Of a DNA stretch of 64,000 bases, positions 1 through 8,926 are shown piece by piece. The translations under genes and the position numbers were made by a program. How positions within the stretch are numbered: position 1 is the stretch's first letter; every line of letters begins with the position of its first letter. Below the pieces are notes generated by a model. That model searched no databases. It had not been told where the DNA came from and saw nothing but the letters and a program-made list of their open reading frames with translations. The stretch spans positions 1 to 64,000 of the forward strand of contig JAJTCM010000001.1 of NCBI GenBank assembly GCA_021325675.1, written 5' to 3'. Origin of the DNA: Crocinitomicaceae bacterium (GTDB lineage Bacteria; Bacteroidota; Bacteroidia; Flavobacteriales_D; Crocinitomicaceae).

Positions 1-1
1 G

Positions 2-3000
2 ACTTCATATCCTGAGAATTCACCGGAAAATATTAATAAACCCGATGACCGTTGTTACATTATTTACACTTCCGGAAGTACGGGCAATCCGAAAGGGGTG
101 CAAATAAGTCACAAAAATGTGATCCGCTTGCTCTTCAACGAGGAGAATTTATTTGATTTTTCCGCTTCGGATTGTTGGACTTTGTTCCATTCTTATTGCT
201 TTGATTTCTCGGTTTGGGAAATGTACGGCGCCTTGCTTTATGGCGGAAAATTAGTGATCGTTTCCCCGGAGACAGCCCGCGATACGAATGCTTTTGCAAT
301 GCTTTGTGAAAAAGAAGCCGTGACGGTTCTGAACCAAACACCGGGTGCATTTTATAACTTCATCGAGTCTGCTGAATCCGCCAAACTGGATTTAAAACAA
401 TTGCGTTACGTGATTTTCGGTGGCGAAGCCTTGCACCCGAAACGTTTGGAAACTTGGTACGAAAACCACCCGGCAACGAAACTGGTGAATATGTACGGGA
501 TCACAGAAACTACGGTTCACGTGACTTACAAGGAAATCGGCAAACAAGAAATCTCGGAAGGCATCAGCAACATTGGAAAAGCGATCCCAACGCTGAACTG
601 TTACGTACTGGACGATTTTCTGCATGTTCAGCCGGTAGGCGTTGTGGGTGAATTGTGTGTGAGCGGTGACGGGCTTTCACGTGCTTATTTGAACCGTCCG
701 GAACTGACATCAGAGCGTTTCGCAGATCATCCATACATCAAAGGAGAAAAATTGTATCGCTCCGGAGATTTGGCCCGCTGGCTGCCGAATGGCGAATTAG
801 AATACCTCGGAAGAAAAGACCAGCAGGTGAAAATCCGCGGCTACCGGATCGAAATCGGGGAAATTGAAAAAACATTGGATTCATACCCAAATATTGCAAA
901 CGTTGTGGTCCTGGCGCGACAAGATCACGCAGGCGAAAACTATTTGTGTGCGTATTACGAAAGCGAAACTGCAATCGAAGCGGCCAATTTGAGAACACAT
1001 TTGTTGCGGACTTTGCCGGATTACATGGTTCCTTCTTTCTTCGTCCATTTGGAGCGCATTCCGCTGACAAGCAACGGGAAAGTAAACCGAAAAGCCCTTC
1101 CGGACCCACAAGTTGGCGAGCGAAGCCAGGCAAATTATGTCGCTCCGCGCAATGAAACGGAATCCCAACTGGCAGCGATCTGGCAGGAAGTGCTGGGAAT
1201 CGAACAGGTTGGCGTTCAGGACAATTTCTTCGAGTTGGGCGGACATTCCCTTAAAGCGACGCAGGTCATCGCCCTGATCCGTCACCGGATGCAAACCGAC
1301 CTGAGCTTGATGGATTTCCTCAAAGAACCTGTGATAGAAATTATTGCGGGTAAACTTTCGAAAGCTGAAGCTGTGGAAGAGATCCACTCGGACAAAAACC
1401 GTCGGGAATTTCCGTTGACGGCTTCGCAAAAACGGATTTACATCATTGAACAATTTAACAATGTCGGCACGACTTATAACATGCCGGCGCTGATCAAAGT
1501 TAACGGAAACCTTTCGGATGAAAAATTGACGGAAGCCTTTAATCAATTAATTGTCCGTCAGCAGATACTGCGCACGAATTTCCGCTTTGAACACAACGAG
1601 CCAATCCAGTTTGTTCGCGAAGAACTTGTCATGCAAATTCAGAAGGTGCATATAGATGAAAGTCAATTGACGTTTGAATATGATAATTTCGTACGTCCGT
1701 TCGACCTGGAAAATGATTCTTTGATCCGCATGAAAAGTGTCCGCACAGATTCAGGAAATCAGTACCTGATGTTTGACGTGCACCACATTATTTCAGATGG
1801 CGTGTCGATGGAAATCCTGATCACCGAATTACTCGGATTGTATCAGGGCAAGGAGCTGAACGATTTGAGTATCAGTTACGGTGATTTCGCGGCCTGGCAG
1901 CAAAAACAGCTCGAAAGCAACCCGGATAACAAGCAGCGCACGTATTGGCGGGAAGAATTCAGCGAACAAGCGCCGATTCTGGATTTGCACACGGATAAAC
2001 CCCGCCCGAAAATCAAGACATTTAATGGCGACCGACTCCGTTTTCAGCTTCCAAAAGAAACGCTCGATCAGCTCGATAATATCTTAAAAAATAATCAGGT
2101 AACCCATTTCCAGTTTTTCCTGGCTTGTTTCAAGGTCTTGCTTGCGAAATATAGCGGGCAGCAAACACTTGTCGTTGGAACGCCGGTTAGTGGACGCACG
2201 AACGCCCAAAGTTTTGACCTGATTGGGAATTTTATCAATACGATTGCCATCAAAACGGAGCTAAACATTTCCGGGTCGTTTGAAGACTATTTGACGCAGT
2301 TGGCAGCCAAAGTAAATGCCGCTATTGAAAACCAGGACTTTCCATTCGAAGAGTTGGTCGACAGCCTGAACCTCGAGCGTGATTTGTCCCGTCACCCGCT
2401 TTTTGATGTCGTGTACACGCACAATGTCGTGGAGCGTCCAATCTGGCTAGTTGATGAGATTCTGCTCGAACCACTTGAATCCGAATCCACGACAACGAAA
2501 TTCGACTTGACCCTCGCTTCGGTTGGGAACACGGAACGTATGGATTTCATCCTGGAATACAATAGCGATTTGTTTGCAGCTTCGACGATCGAAGGCCTGA
2601 CGAAACATTTTGTACGCGTAATTGAGCAGGTAACAAAGAACCTGGATGTAGCTTTGAATGAGATCGATTTACTTTCTGCTGAAGCAACAAAACTATTGGC
2701 GGAATTCAACCAAACTGAGCGATCTTATGATTTGGAGCAATCCGTAACGGAACGCATCGATGGGTATGCAGTTTCTTCACCGGATTCAATTGCACTTTCC
2801 GATCAGTCGGGAGAAATAACTTACAACGAATTAAAAACGACTACGGATGCGATCGCAGCAACATTTCTGGAAAATGGAGTCAAGCAAACAGACGTCGTAG
2901 CCATCGCCCTCGATAATTCCAACCGTTATGTACAGGCGATTCTGGGCGTACTGAAAAGCGGTGCGGCTTATTTACCAATCGATTTGAATTATCCGCCGGA

Positions 3001-4480
3001 TCGCATTCGTTACATGTTGGAGGATGCTAATTGCTCCATGTTGCTGACGGATCGTGTTTTGGATGAAACAATTACGCCGCAAGTGAGGGTACTAGATATT
3101 GAAAAATGTATTGATTCTGAGAAAAAACTGGATCATACGTCTCGTTTTTCCTCTGCAAACCGTGCTTATATCATTTACACTTCCGGCTCATCCGGTCGAC
3201 CAAAAGGAGTAGCCGTTTCCCACAAAGCTTTGAATAATCTGACCCAATGGCATGTGGATGAATATCAGTATTCCGGGGAAACACGGGCTGCAAAATATGC
3301 TGGTGTAGGCTTTGATGCTTCCGTCTGGGAAATTTTCCCGGTGTTGGAAGCCGGTGGAGCTTTACATATTGTTCCGGATAACATTCGTCTGCAAATTGAT
3401 AAAATCGCCGACTTTGTCAACGCGCGCCAGATCGATTCGATGTTTTTACCAACAGCGATGGCCGAAGAATTTAGCCGTTACGCTGCTGAACAGGAAACCT
3501 GCCTCAGGCAATTGCATACGGGCGGCGACAAACTCAGACATTACGAGCAAAATTCCTTCCGCTTGTATAATTCCTACGGGCCAACGGAAAACGCGGTGGT
3601 GGCAACGACCTTTGAAGTAAAAGAACAGCAAGCTAATATCCCGATCGGGAAGCCCATTGCAAATAACCGGATTTTCATTGTCGATCCGCAATTGAGATTG
3701 CAGGCTTTAGGCGTTCCGGGGCAGATCGCCCTTTCAGGCGCAAGTTTAGCCGAAGGTTATATCAATAATCCGCAAGAAACGGCTGCCAGATTTGTGGAAA
3801 ATCCCTTCCTAAAAGGTGCGAAAATGTACCTCACAGGCGACAAAGGCCGCTGGCTGCCGGATGGAAACATCGAATTTCTCGGAAGGATCGACGACCAGGT
3901 CAGCATTCGCGGTTACCGCGTCGAATTGCAGGAAATTGAACAGGTTCTGAAAAGTGCGCTCAAAGCAGGAAAAGTCCTCGTCAAGGGAATCAAGGACACC
4001 GAAGGCGATTTCCGGGTTATTGCCTGGATTGCGGGCGAAGCGGGCGCTGATCCCGATCAACTGAAAATGGTTGCTGCCGCTAAATTGCCTGCATACATGA
4101 TTCCTTCGGAAATCCTGCTTCTTCCGGAATTCAAATTGACTCCTAACGGGAAAGTGGACGAAAAACATTTGCTGTCGCTCGTCCATGAAAAACAAAATAC
4201 AACCCGCGAGCTGGTCGCTCCGGTGAACGATACACAACGCTTTTTGCTCACTAGCTGGAAAGAAATTTTGGCGACTGATCAGATCAGCATCACCGATAAT
4301 TTCTTTGAATTGGGGGGCAACTCGATGAAGATCGTCAAGCTTTACCGCACGGTGAACGAAGCTTATCCGGGTAAAATCCAGATCAGTGATTTGTTCGACA
4401 AACCGACGATCGAATCCCTGGCCGCTTGTATGGAAACAGTAGAAACAGCTTCAGAAAATTTTAATGTGATAGATTTTTAA
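2..4480 (+). CDS. Non-ribosomal peptide synthetase, A-T-C-A-T (5' truncated by window edge)
   Basis: This protein activates and condenses two amino acids on carrier domains. The frame is open from base 2, which falls inside an adenylation domain just before the core motif YTSGSTGNPKG, so the true start lies upstream; the GTG at 98 is internal. Visible domains, counting from base 2: A1 (1-370), carrier (GGHSLKA, Ser416), C (470-900, HHIISDG at 594), A2 (920-1390, core TSGSSGRPKG) and carrier (GGNSMK, Ser1441). By-eye alignment to GrsA gives A1 the pocket D-F-W-N-I-G-M-V-H, the classical threonine code. A2 reads D-A-W-F-H-G-S-V-V, close to leucine codes but not identical. The protein ends on a carrier domain with no TE, so its chain should pass to the KS that opens the large downstream protein. 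The next gene starts directly after the stop. Confidence 0.95.
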   Translation, partial: TSYPENSPENINKPDDRCYIIYTSGSTGNPKGVQISHKNVIRLLFNEENLFDFSASDCWTLFHSYCFDFSVWEMYGALLYGGKLVIVSPETARDTNAFAMLCEKEAVTVLNQTPGAFYNFIESAESAKLDLKQLRYVIFGGEALHPKRLETWYENHPATKLVNMYGITETTVHVTYKEIGKQEISEGISNIGKAIPTLNCYVLDDFLHVQPVGVVGELCVSGDGLSRAYLNRPELTSERFADHPYIKGEKLYRSGDLARWLPNGELEYLGRKDQQVKIRGYRIEIGEIEKTLDSYPNIANVVVLARQDHAGENYLCAYYESETAIEAANLRTHLLRTLPDYMVPSFFVHLERIPLTSNGKVNRKALPDPQVGERSQANYVAPRNETESQLAAIWQEVLGIEQVGVQDNFFELGGHSLKATQVIALIRHRMQTDLSLMDFLKEPVIEIIAGKLSKAEAVEEIHSDKNRREFPLTASQKRIYIIEQFNNVGTTYNMPALIKVNGNLSDEKLTEAFNQLIVRQQILRTNFRFEHNEPIQFVREELVMQIQKVHIDESQLTFEYDNFVRPFDLENDSLIRMKSVRTDSGNQYLMFDVHHIISDGVSMEILITELLGLYQGKELNDLSISYGDFAAWQQKQLESNPDNKQRTYWREEFSEQAPILDLHTDKPRPKIKTFNGDRLRFQLPKETLDQLDNILKNNQVTHFQFFLACFKVLLAKYSGQQTLVVGTPVSGRTNAQSFDLIGNFINTIAIKTELNISGSFEDYLTQLAAKVNAAIENQDFPFEELVDSLNLERDLSRHPLFDVVYTHNVVERPIWLVDEILLEPLESESTTTKFDLTLASVGNTERMDFILEYNSDLFAASTIEGLTKHFVRVIEQVTKNLDVALNEIDLLSAEATKLLAEFNQTERSYDLEQSVTERIDGYAVSSPDSIALSDQSGEITYNELKTTTDAIAATFLENGVKQTDVVAIALDNSNRYVQAILGVLKSGAAYLPIDLNYPPDRIRYMLEDANCSMLLTDRVLDETITPQVRVLDIEKCIDSEKKLDHTSRFSSANRAYIIYTSGSSGRPKGVAVSHKALNNLTQWHVDEYQYSGETRAAKYAGVGFDASVWEIFPVLEAGGALHIVPDNIRLQIDKIADFVNARQIDSMFLPTAMAEEFSRYAAEQETCLRQLHTGGDKLRHYEQNSFRLYNSYGPTENAVVATTFEVKEQQANIPIGKPIANNRIFIVDPQLRLQALGVPGQIALSGASLAEGYINNPQETAARFVENPFLKGAKMYLTGDKGRWLPDGNIEFLGRIDDQVSIRGYRVELQEIEQVLKSALKAGKVLVKGIKDTEGDFRVIAWIAGEAGADPDQLKMVAAAKLPAYMIPSEILLLPEFKLTPNGKVDEKHLLSLVHEKQNTTRELVAPVNDTQRFLLTSWKEILATDQISITDNFFELGGNSMKIVKLYRTVNEAYPGKIQISDLFDKPTIESLAACMETVETASENFNVIDF

Positions 4481-5323
4481 ATGATGAAAAAAATTGGAAT
4501 AATCGGTGCCGGCGTCATGGGTAGGGGCGTAGCTTATCAGTTTGCCAAATACGGTTTCGAGATCGTACTCCAGGACATCCGCGGGGAAGCTTTGGAACAG
4601 GCAAAAACAGACATCAAAAACACCCTGCGCATGGATATGTTGCTCAACAGGGCCAACCCGAAAAACAAAGAGGTGATTGATGTGATCCGTTTTACGGCGG
4701 ATTTAAACGAGCTTGCCGGGTGCAGTTTTATCGTCGAAAACATCATTGAAAACATGGATGCGAAACAGGCTTTGTACCGACAATTGGCGACAGTTCTGGA
4801 TAGAGATACTGTGGTTGCGGTCAACACGTCCTGTATTTCCATTACCAAAATCGCTTCGCTGCTCAACGATCCGTCCAAGGTGCTGGGAATTCATTTCATG
4901 AACCCGGTGTACATGAAACCGACGGTGGAAATGATCGAAGGCGTGCATACTTCGCCGGAAACAATTGCGTACGCCCTGGAAACGCTGGCCGAAGTTGACA
5001 TGGACGGCATCGTCGTGAAAGATTTTCCGGGCTTCGTTTCGAACCGGATTTCGCACCTGTTGATGAATGAAGCCGCGCTGATCGTACAGGACAACGTAGC
5101 GACCCACGAGCAGATCGATGAGATTTTTAAAAAATGCTTCGGGCATAAAATGGGACCGCTCGAAACGGCTGATCTCATTGGCCTGGACACCGTCGTGGAT
5201 TCCTTAAAAGTGTTGTACGACGAGTTCCAAGACCCGAAATTCCGGGTGAGTCCGCTGCTGAAGAAAAAAGTGGAGGCCGGTTTACTGGGGAGAAAAAGCG
5301 GGGAAGGGTTTTATAAGTACTAA
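4481..5323 (+). CDS. 3-hydroxyacyl-CoA dehydrogenase family protein (FkbK-like, extender-unit oxidation)
   Basis: This is an NAD-dependent dehydrogenase of 280 residues, the normal length for the short HAD/PaaH/HbdA form. The N-terminus has the Rossmann motif GAGVMGRG, and GIHFMNP carries the catalytic His with VEMIEG following. The C-terminal domain ends in the usual LLGRKSGEGFY. In methoxymalonyl- and hydroxymalonyl-ACP pathways (FkbK, ZmaG type) such an enzyme oxidises glyceryl-ACP. The company of ACP, acyl-CoA dehydrogenase and FkbH makes that role far more likely than fatty-acid oxidation. The ATG abuts the NRPS stop; a second ATG lies 3 nt on. It is followed by 152 nt that contain an inverted repeat. 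Confidence 0.88.
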   Translation: MMKKIGIIGAGVMGRGVAYQFAKYGFEIVLQDIRGEALEQAKTDIKNTLRMDMLLNRANPKNKEVIDVIRFTADLNELAGCSFIVENIIENMDAKQALYRQLATVLDRDTVVAVNTSCISITKIASLLNDPSKVLGIHFMNPVYMKPTVEMIEGVHTSPETIAYALETLAEVDMDGIVVKDFPGFVSNRISHLLMNEAALIVQDNVATHEQIDEIFKKCFGHKMGPLETADLIGLDTVVDSLKVLYDEFQDPKFRVSPLLKKKVEAGLLGRKSGEGFYKY

Positions 5324-5344
5324 CAAGAAAACGAGTAATAAATG

Positions 5345-5455
5345 AACCACATAGGCACATAGGTTTTTTTGATGTGTATGGTTTAATAGATGGAATAGGA
5401 AACATAGTTTTCATCAATAAAAAATAAATCTATGTCCCCCATGTGCTATGTGGTT
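5345..5455. repeat. Intergenic inverted repeat (ACCACATAGG class) inside the extender-unit operon
   Basis: The left arm (5345-5363) reads AACCACATAGGCACATAGG. The right arm (5429-5455) reads as TATGTCC..CATGTGCTATGTGGTT, its near-complement, with about 65 nt of AT-rich spacer. It lies between the dehydrogenase and the ACP gene in an otherwise gapless operon, so it could fold in the mRNA and cause processing or attenuation. The same class recurs at 42520-42687. Confidence 0.75.
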
Positions 5456-5475
5456 AAAAACTAAAACAACGAAAA

Positions 5476-5712
5476 ATGGAAGTAAAAGAAAAAGTAAAGG
5501 AGTTTTTGCAAAAGAAGATCGGTCAGGACAAGTCATTTTCATTGGATGATAACATCTTCAAACAAGGTTTGGTCAATTCGCTGTTCGCGCTCGAGTTGGT
5601 CGTGTTTTTGGAAAACACCTTTTCTATAGCCGTTGAAAATGAGGATTTAAACCTCGAAAACTTCAACAGTGTCAACAACATTGATAATTTCATTGCACGT
5701 AAAAAAGCATAA
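5476..5712 (+). CDS. Free-standing acyl carrier protein (FkbJ-like)
   Basis: This 78-residue acyl carrier protein has its phosphopantetheine serine at Ser35 in GLVNSLFALELV. The Asp that normally precedes the serine is Asn here (NSL instead of DSL), a form I associate with discrete ACPs of FkbJ type. It should carry the glyceryl, then hydroxymalonyl, unit that FkbH loads and the two dehydrogenases oxidise. Its stop overlaps the next ATG by one base (TAATG), so the two are translationally coupled. Activation needs a PPTase, and one is encoded at 32813. Confidence 0.9.
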   Translation: MEVKEKVKEFLQKKIGQDKSFSLDDNIFKQGLVNSLFALELVVFLENTFSIAVENEDLNLENFNSVNNIDNFIARKKA

Positions 5713-6875
5713 TGATCACAGACCAGTACACATTGACGGACGAGCAGATCAGGCTCCGGAAAGAGGTGAGGGCGTTTGCTGACGAGTTTCTCGTTCCGAA
5801 TGCCAATGAATTCGACCGCCAGGAAATTTTACCCCGGGAAATCATCCGGGAAATGGCTTCGAGATCTTACCTCGGTGCGACGATTCCTGCTGAATACGGG
5901 GGAAGGGGAATGGACCAGCTCGCTTACGGGATTTTGAACGAAGAAATAGGCCGCGGATGTTCTTCGGCCCGGAGCCTGATTACGGTGCATTCTTCCATCG
6001 TGGCGGAAACCATTTTGCGCTGGGGAACAAAAGAGCAAAAAGCGAGCTGGCTGCCCTTAATGGCGAAAGGCGAAAAGATTGGCGCTTTCGGGTTGTCCGA
6101 ACCTTTTGTGGGGAGCGATGCCAAAAGCATTCAAACCACGTATGAAGAAACAGACGATTGCTTCATCCTCACCGGCACTAAAAAATGGATCACTTTTGCC
6201 CAGATTGCTGATCTGATCGTGATTGTTGCCCGGAACGGGGAGCAAACCAGTGCTTTTTTGGTGGAAAATACCCTGCCCGGATTTGAAATGATCCCGATTA
6301 AAGGAATGTTGGGGACAAAAGCTTCGATGCTGGCGGAAATCCGGCTGACAAATGTCAAAGTTCCTAAAAACTGCCTGCTGGGGATCAAAGGCATGGGCTT
6401 CATGCAAATTGTAAATACCGGCTTGGATAACGGCCGCTACAGTGTGGCCTGCGGATCTTTGGGTATTGCGCTGGCTGCTTTGGAAGACAGTATCAACTAC
6501 GCCAAATCCCGGATCCAATTTGACGTTCCACTGCGTGACCACCAGCTGATCAAACAAAAAATTGCAAACATGACGGCCGGTGTGAAAGCTGCGCGTTTAT
6601 TGTGCTACAATGCCGGTGCGCTTCGGAACAGGAAAGATCCTTCTTCGCTGATCCAAACCTCGCTTGCCAAGTATTTTGCTTCGAAAGTGGCGTTTGAGGC
6701 GGCAACGGAAGCGGTTCAATTGCACGGCGCGAATGGCTGCCACGATGAATACAATGTGAACCGGTATTTCCGGGACGCCAAAGTGATGGAAATTATTGAG
6801 GGCTCTTCTGAAATTCAGCAATTGTTGATTTCAAAATATGCCCTGGACGAATTAGATACAATTTTGGAATCATGA
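5712..6875 (+). CDS. Acyl-CoA dehydrogenase family flavoprotein (FkbI-like)
   Basis: This FAD-dependent dehydrogenase has 387 residues, a typical family length. The N-terminal helical domain (LRKEVRAFADEF) is followed by the middle domain (GAFGLSEPFVGSDA and KKWIT..) and the C-terminal domain. The end FRDAKVMEIIEGSSEIQ has Glu where the catalytic base sits in many family members. In the FkbI/ZmaE role it completes oxidation of the ACP-bound glyceryl unit to the hydroxymalonyl level. Start and stop overlap both neighbours (TAATG with the ACP gene, ATGA with the next gene), so it belongs to one translational unit. A general lipid-degradation role is less likely in this context. Confidence 0.9.
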   Translation: MITDQYTLTDEQIRLRKEVRAFADEFLVPNANEFDRQEILPREIIREMASRSYLGATIPAEYGGRGMDQLAYGILNEEIGRGCSSARSLITVHSSIVAETILRWGTKEQKASWLPLMAKGEKIGAFGLSEPFVGSDAKSIQTTYEETDDCFILTGTKKWITFAQIADLIVIVARNGEQTSAFLVENTLPGFEMIPIKGMLGTKASMLAEIRLTNVKVPKNCLLGIKGMGFMQIVNTGLDNGRYSVACGSLGIALAALEDSINYAKSRIQFDVPLRDHQLIKQKIANMTAGVKAARLLCYNAGALRNRKDPSSLIQTSLAKYFASKVAFEAATEAVQLHGANGCHDEYNVNRYFRDAKVMEIIEGSSEIQQLLISKYALDELDTILES

Positions 6876-7840
6876 TCGGGATCAAAGCCATAAAACCCTT
6901 TATTGCGGGTGAAAAAACGAATATCAGCAGTCTCCGCGAATACGAAGCGCTCAACGAGCAGGAACTGGAATACCTGAACAGCGCGGGCATCAAAACGGTA
7001 TACGACGCGGAAAATTATACGTCCTATGACCTGGCGTTGGAAGCTGCGCGTAAGTTGTTTGCCGAAGAAGAAATCACACCACAGGAAATTAATGCAATTA
7101 TCTACATCAAAAGCCGCGTTCCCGAATATTTCGTGGCTTCCGAAGCAACGCGCTTACAGCATGACCTGGGAATCGAAAATTGCCTGACGTTTTCCGTCAG
7201 CGACCTGGGCTGTGTGGATAGCACGCTGGCTGTAAAAATGGCGAAAGACCTGCTGATCTCGAATTCCGCCTGGGAAAATGTATTGATCGTTTACGGCAGC
7301 AAAAAGTTTACCGAGCAGCGTTTTCGTTTCCCGGTAACCATGACCGGTGATGGCGGCGTGGCCTGCGTGATTGGTCGTACGGATCGCAATGTGATCGAAG
7401 ACGTGAAAATTGAATCCAACGGCAAATACTGGGATTTGTTTAAAATCGATTTCCGGAATGAATTGGCTGAACAATACAAGGAAGAATGCACCGATCTACG
7501 GAAATACGGCTTCGAACTGGCTCTCGAAAGCAGGAACCGCTTTGACGGACAGATCAATTCTATACTCACAGAAAACGGGCTTCAGAAGGAAGAGATTAAT
7601 GCTTATGTGATGCAAAATATTTCCGCGCGGGCTTTTCAATATTACGAAGATGCGTTCGGGATCAAAATTTCCCCGTTTTGCAAAATGAACCTTGGTCAGT
7701 ACGGGCATTTAGGTTCGGCAGATATTTTACTCAATTACCAATTGGGCTTACAGGCAAAAATGATCAAACCGGGAAGCAGGGTCCTGATCCTGAACAACAG
7801 TCCGGTAGCAGCCTGGAGTACCATTTTAATTAAAGCATAA
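6872..7840 (+). CDS. KAS III-like (thiolase-fold) protein with altered catalytic residues; candidate acyltransferase
   Basis: This 322-residue thiolase-fold protein resembles beta-ketoacyl-ACP synthase III. The nucleophile is kept as Cys114 in SDLGCVDST. By eye, FabH's active-site His falls on Gln248 (AYVMQNIS) and its Asn on His279 (QYGHLGSAD), so ordinary decarboxylative condensation is doubtful. KAS III-like proteins with altered triads, such as CerJ, act as acyltransferases, and others partner FkbH and ACP in tetronate pathways. Lying between the acyl-CoA dehydrogenase and FkbH, and with a synthase that has lost its AT, this protein could pass the extender from the ACP to the KS module. 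That role is inferred. It overlaps the preceding gene by ATGA. Confidence 0.8.
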   Translation: MIGIKAIKPFIAGEKTNISSLREYEALNEQELEYLNSAGIKTVYDAENYTSYDLALEAARKLFAEEEITPQEINAIIYIKSRVPEYFVASEATRLQHDLGIENCLTFSVSDLGCVDSTLAVKMAKDLLISNSAWENVLIVYGSKKFTEQRFRFPVTMTGDGGVACVIGRTDRNVIEDVKIESNGKYWDLFKIDFRNELAEQYKEECTDLRKYGFELALESRNRFDGQINSILTENGLQKEEINAYVMQNISARAFQYYEDAFGIKISPFCKMNLGQYGHLGSADILLNYQLGLQAKMIKPGSRVLILNNSPVAAWSTILIKA

Positions 7841-7841
7841 C

Positions 7842-8921
7842 ATGAACGAACATTTACAGGAAATCCAAAAGGCACTGGACGAAAAAAACAGCAAAAAGAC
7901 GATCAAATGCATCGTTTGGGACCTCGATCATACCTTGTGGGACGGAATTTTGACCGAAGACGTGGAAGTTCGCCTGAGAAACGGCTTGCAGCAAAAACTG
8001 GAAGAACTCGATCAAAGAGGAATTCTGCTGAGCATTGCTTCGAAAAACACCTATGAACATGCCATGGAAAAGCTGAAACAGTTAGGGATCGATCATTTGT
8101 TTTTGTATCCGCAAATTAACTGGGGGCCGAAATCCGCTTCCCTGGAAAAAATCCGGGAAAAACTGAATATCGGCATGGACGCAATTGCTTTTATTGACGA
8201 TCAGCCTTTTGAGCGGGAAGAAGTTAAACACACCCACGAAGAAATCAGCATTTACGACATCGACGTGATTGACGAATTGCTCGAACGCCCGGAGTTCAAA
8301 CCGCGTTTTATCACGGAAGAATCTGCCGCGCGCCGCAAAATGTATTTGGAAGATGATGTGCGCAAATCCGAAGAAGAATCCTTTGATGGCGCAAACATCG
8401 AATTCCTGCGTTCCCAGCAGATGCGCTTCACGATCTCGAAAGCAACGGTTGCCGATTTGCAGCGGGTGGAGGAATTGACCGTTCGTACCAATCAGCTGAA
8501 CGCTTCCGGTTATACCTATTCCTACGATGAGCTGGAATCTTTCATCACATCACCGGACCACGAACTAATAGTCGCCGAATTGATTGACAAACATGGAACT
8601 TATGGTAAAATTGGTGTGGCGTTGCTCGAAAAAGGCACGGAATACTGGACTTTGAAATCCATGCTGATGTCCTGCCGCGTGATGTCGCGTGGCGTTGGAA
8701 ACGTTTTGCTGTATTATATCATGAACCTGGTGAAAGAAAACGATGCCAAATTATTGACGGAATTCCTTCACACCGACAAAAACAGGCTGATGTTCATGAC
8801 CTTAAAATTTGCAGGTTTTACAGAATTTGGCGACAAGCTGGAAAATGGGAGAAACCTCCTGGTCCACCACCTGGACGGATCGTTTGATTACCCTGAATAT
8901 TTAACACTGACAATCGAATAG
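7842..8921 (+). CDS. fkbH: FkbH-like HAD-superfamily glyceryl-ACP synthase
   Basis: FkbH enzymes take 1,3-bisphosphoglycerate, remove phosphate and load the glyceryl group on a discrete ACP. The protein is 359 residues, the family norm. The HAD nucleophile motif is WDLDHTLWDG near residue 30, with SIASKN (motif II) and FIDDQPFEREE (motif IV). The C-terminal third has GNAT-like segments (TVADLQRVEELTVRTNQ and a GVGNVLL turn) typical of FkbH. No O-methyltransferase (FkbG) lies in the cassette, so the predicted extender is hydroxymalonyl-ACP rather than methoxymalonyl-ACP. The stop codon overlaps the alternative GTG start of the next gene. Confidence 0.92.
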   Translation: MNEHLQEIQKALDEKNSKKTIKCIVWDLDHTLWDGILTEDVEVRLRNGLQQKLEELDQRGILLSIASKNTYEHAMEKLKQLGIDHLFLYPQINWGPKSASLEKIREKLNIGMDAIAFIDDQPFEREEVKHTHEEISIYDIDVIDELLERPEFKPRFITEESAARRKMYLEDDVRKSEEESFDGANIEFLRSQQMRFTISKATVADLQRVEELTVRTNQLNASGYTYSYDELESFITSPDHELIVAELIDKHGTYGKIGVALLEKGTEYWTLKSMLMSCRVMSRGVGNVLLYYIMNLVKENDAKLLTEFLHTDKNRLMFMTLKFAGFTEFGDKLENGRNLLVHHLDGSFDYPEYLTLTIE

Positions 8922-8926
8922 TGAAG

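Noticed and set aside
881-1546. Long minus-strand frame antisense to the first NRPS gene
   Set aside because: It lies under conserved A, carrier and C domains and has no domain of its own.
6872-7840. Ordinary FabH of fatty-acid synthesis
   Set aside because: The His and Asn of the FabH triad appear replaced, and the gene is embedded by overlaps in the extender-unit cassette.
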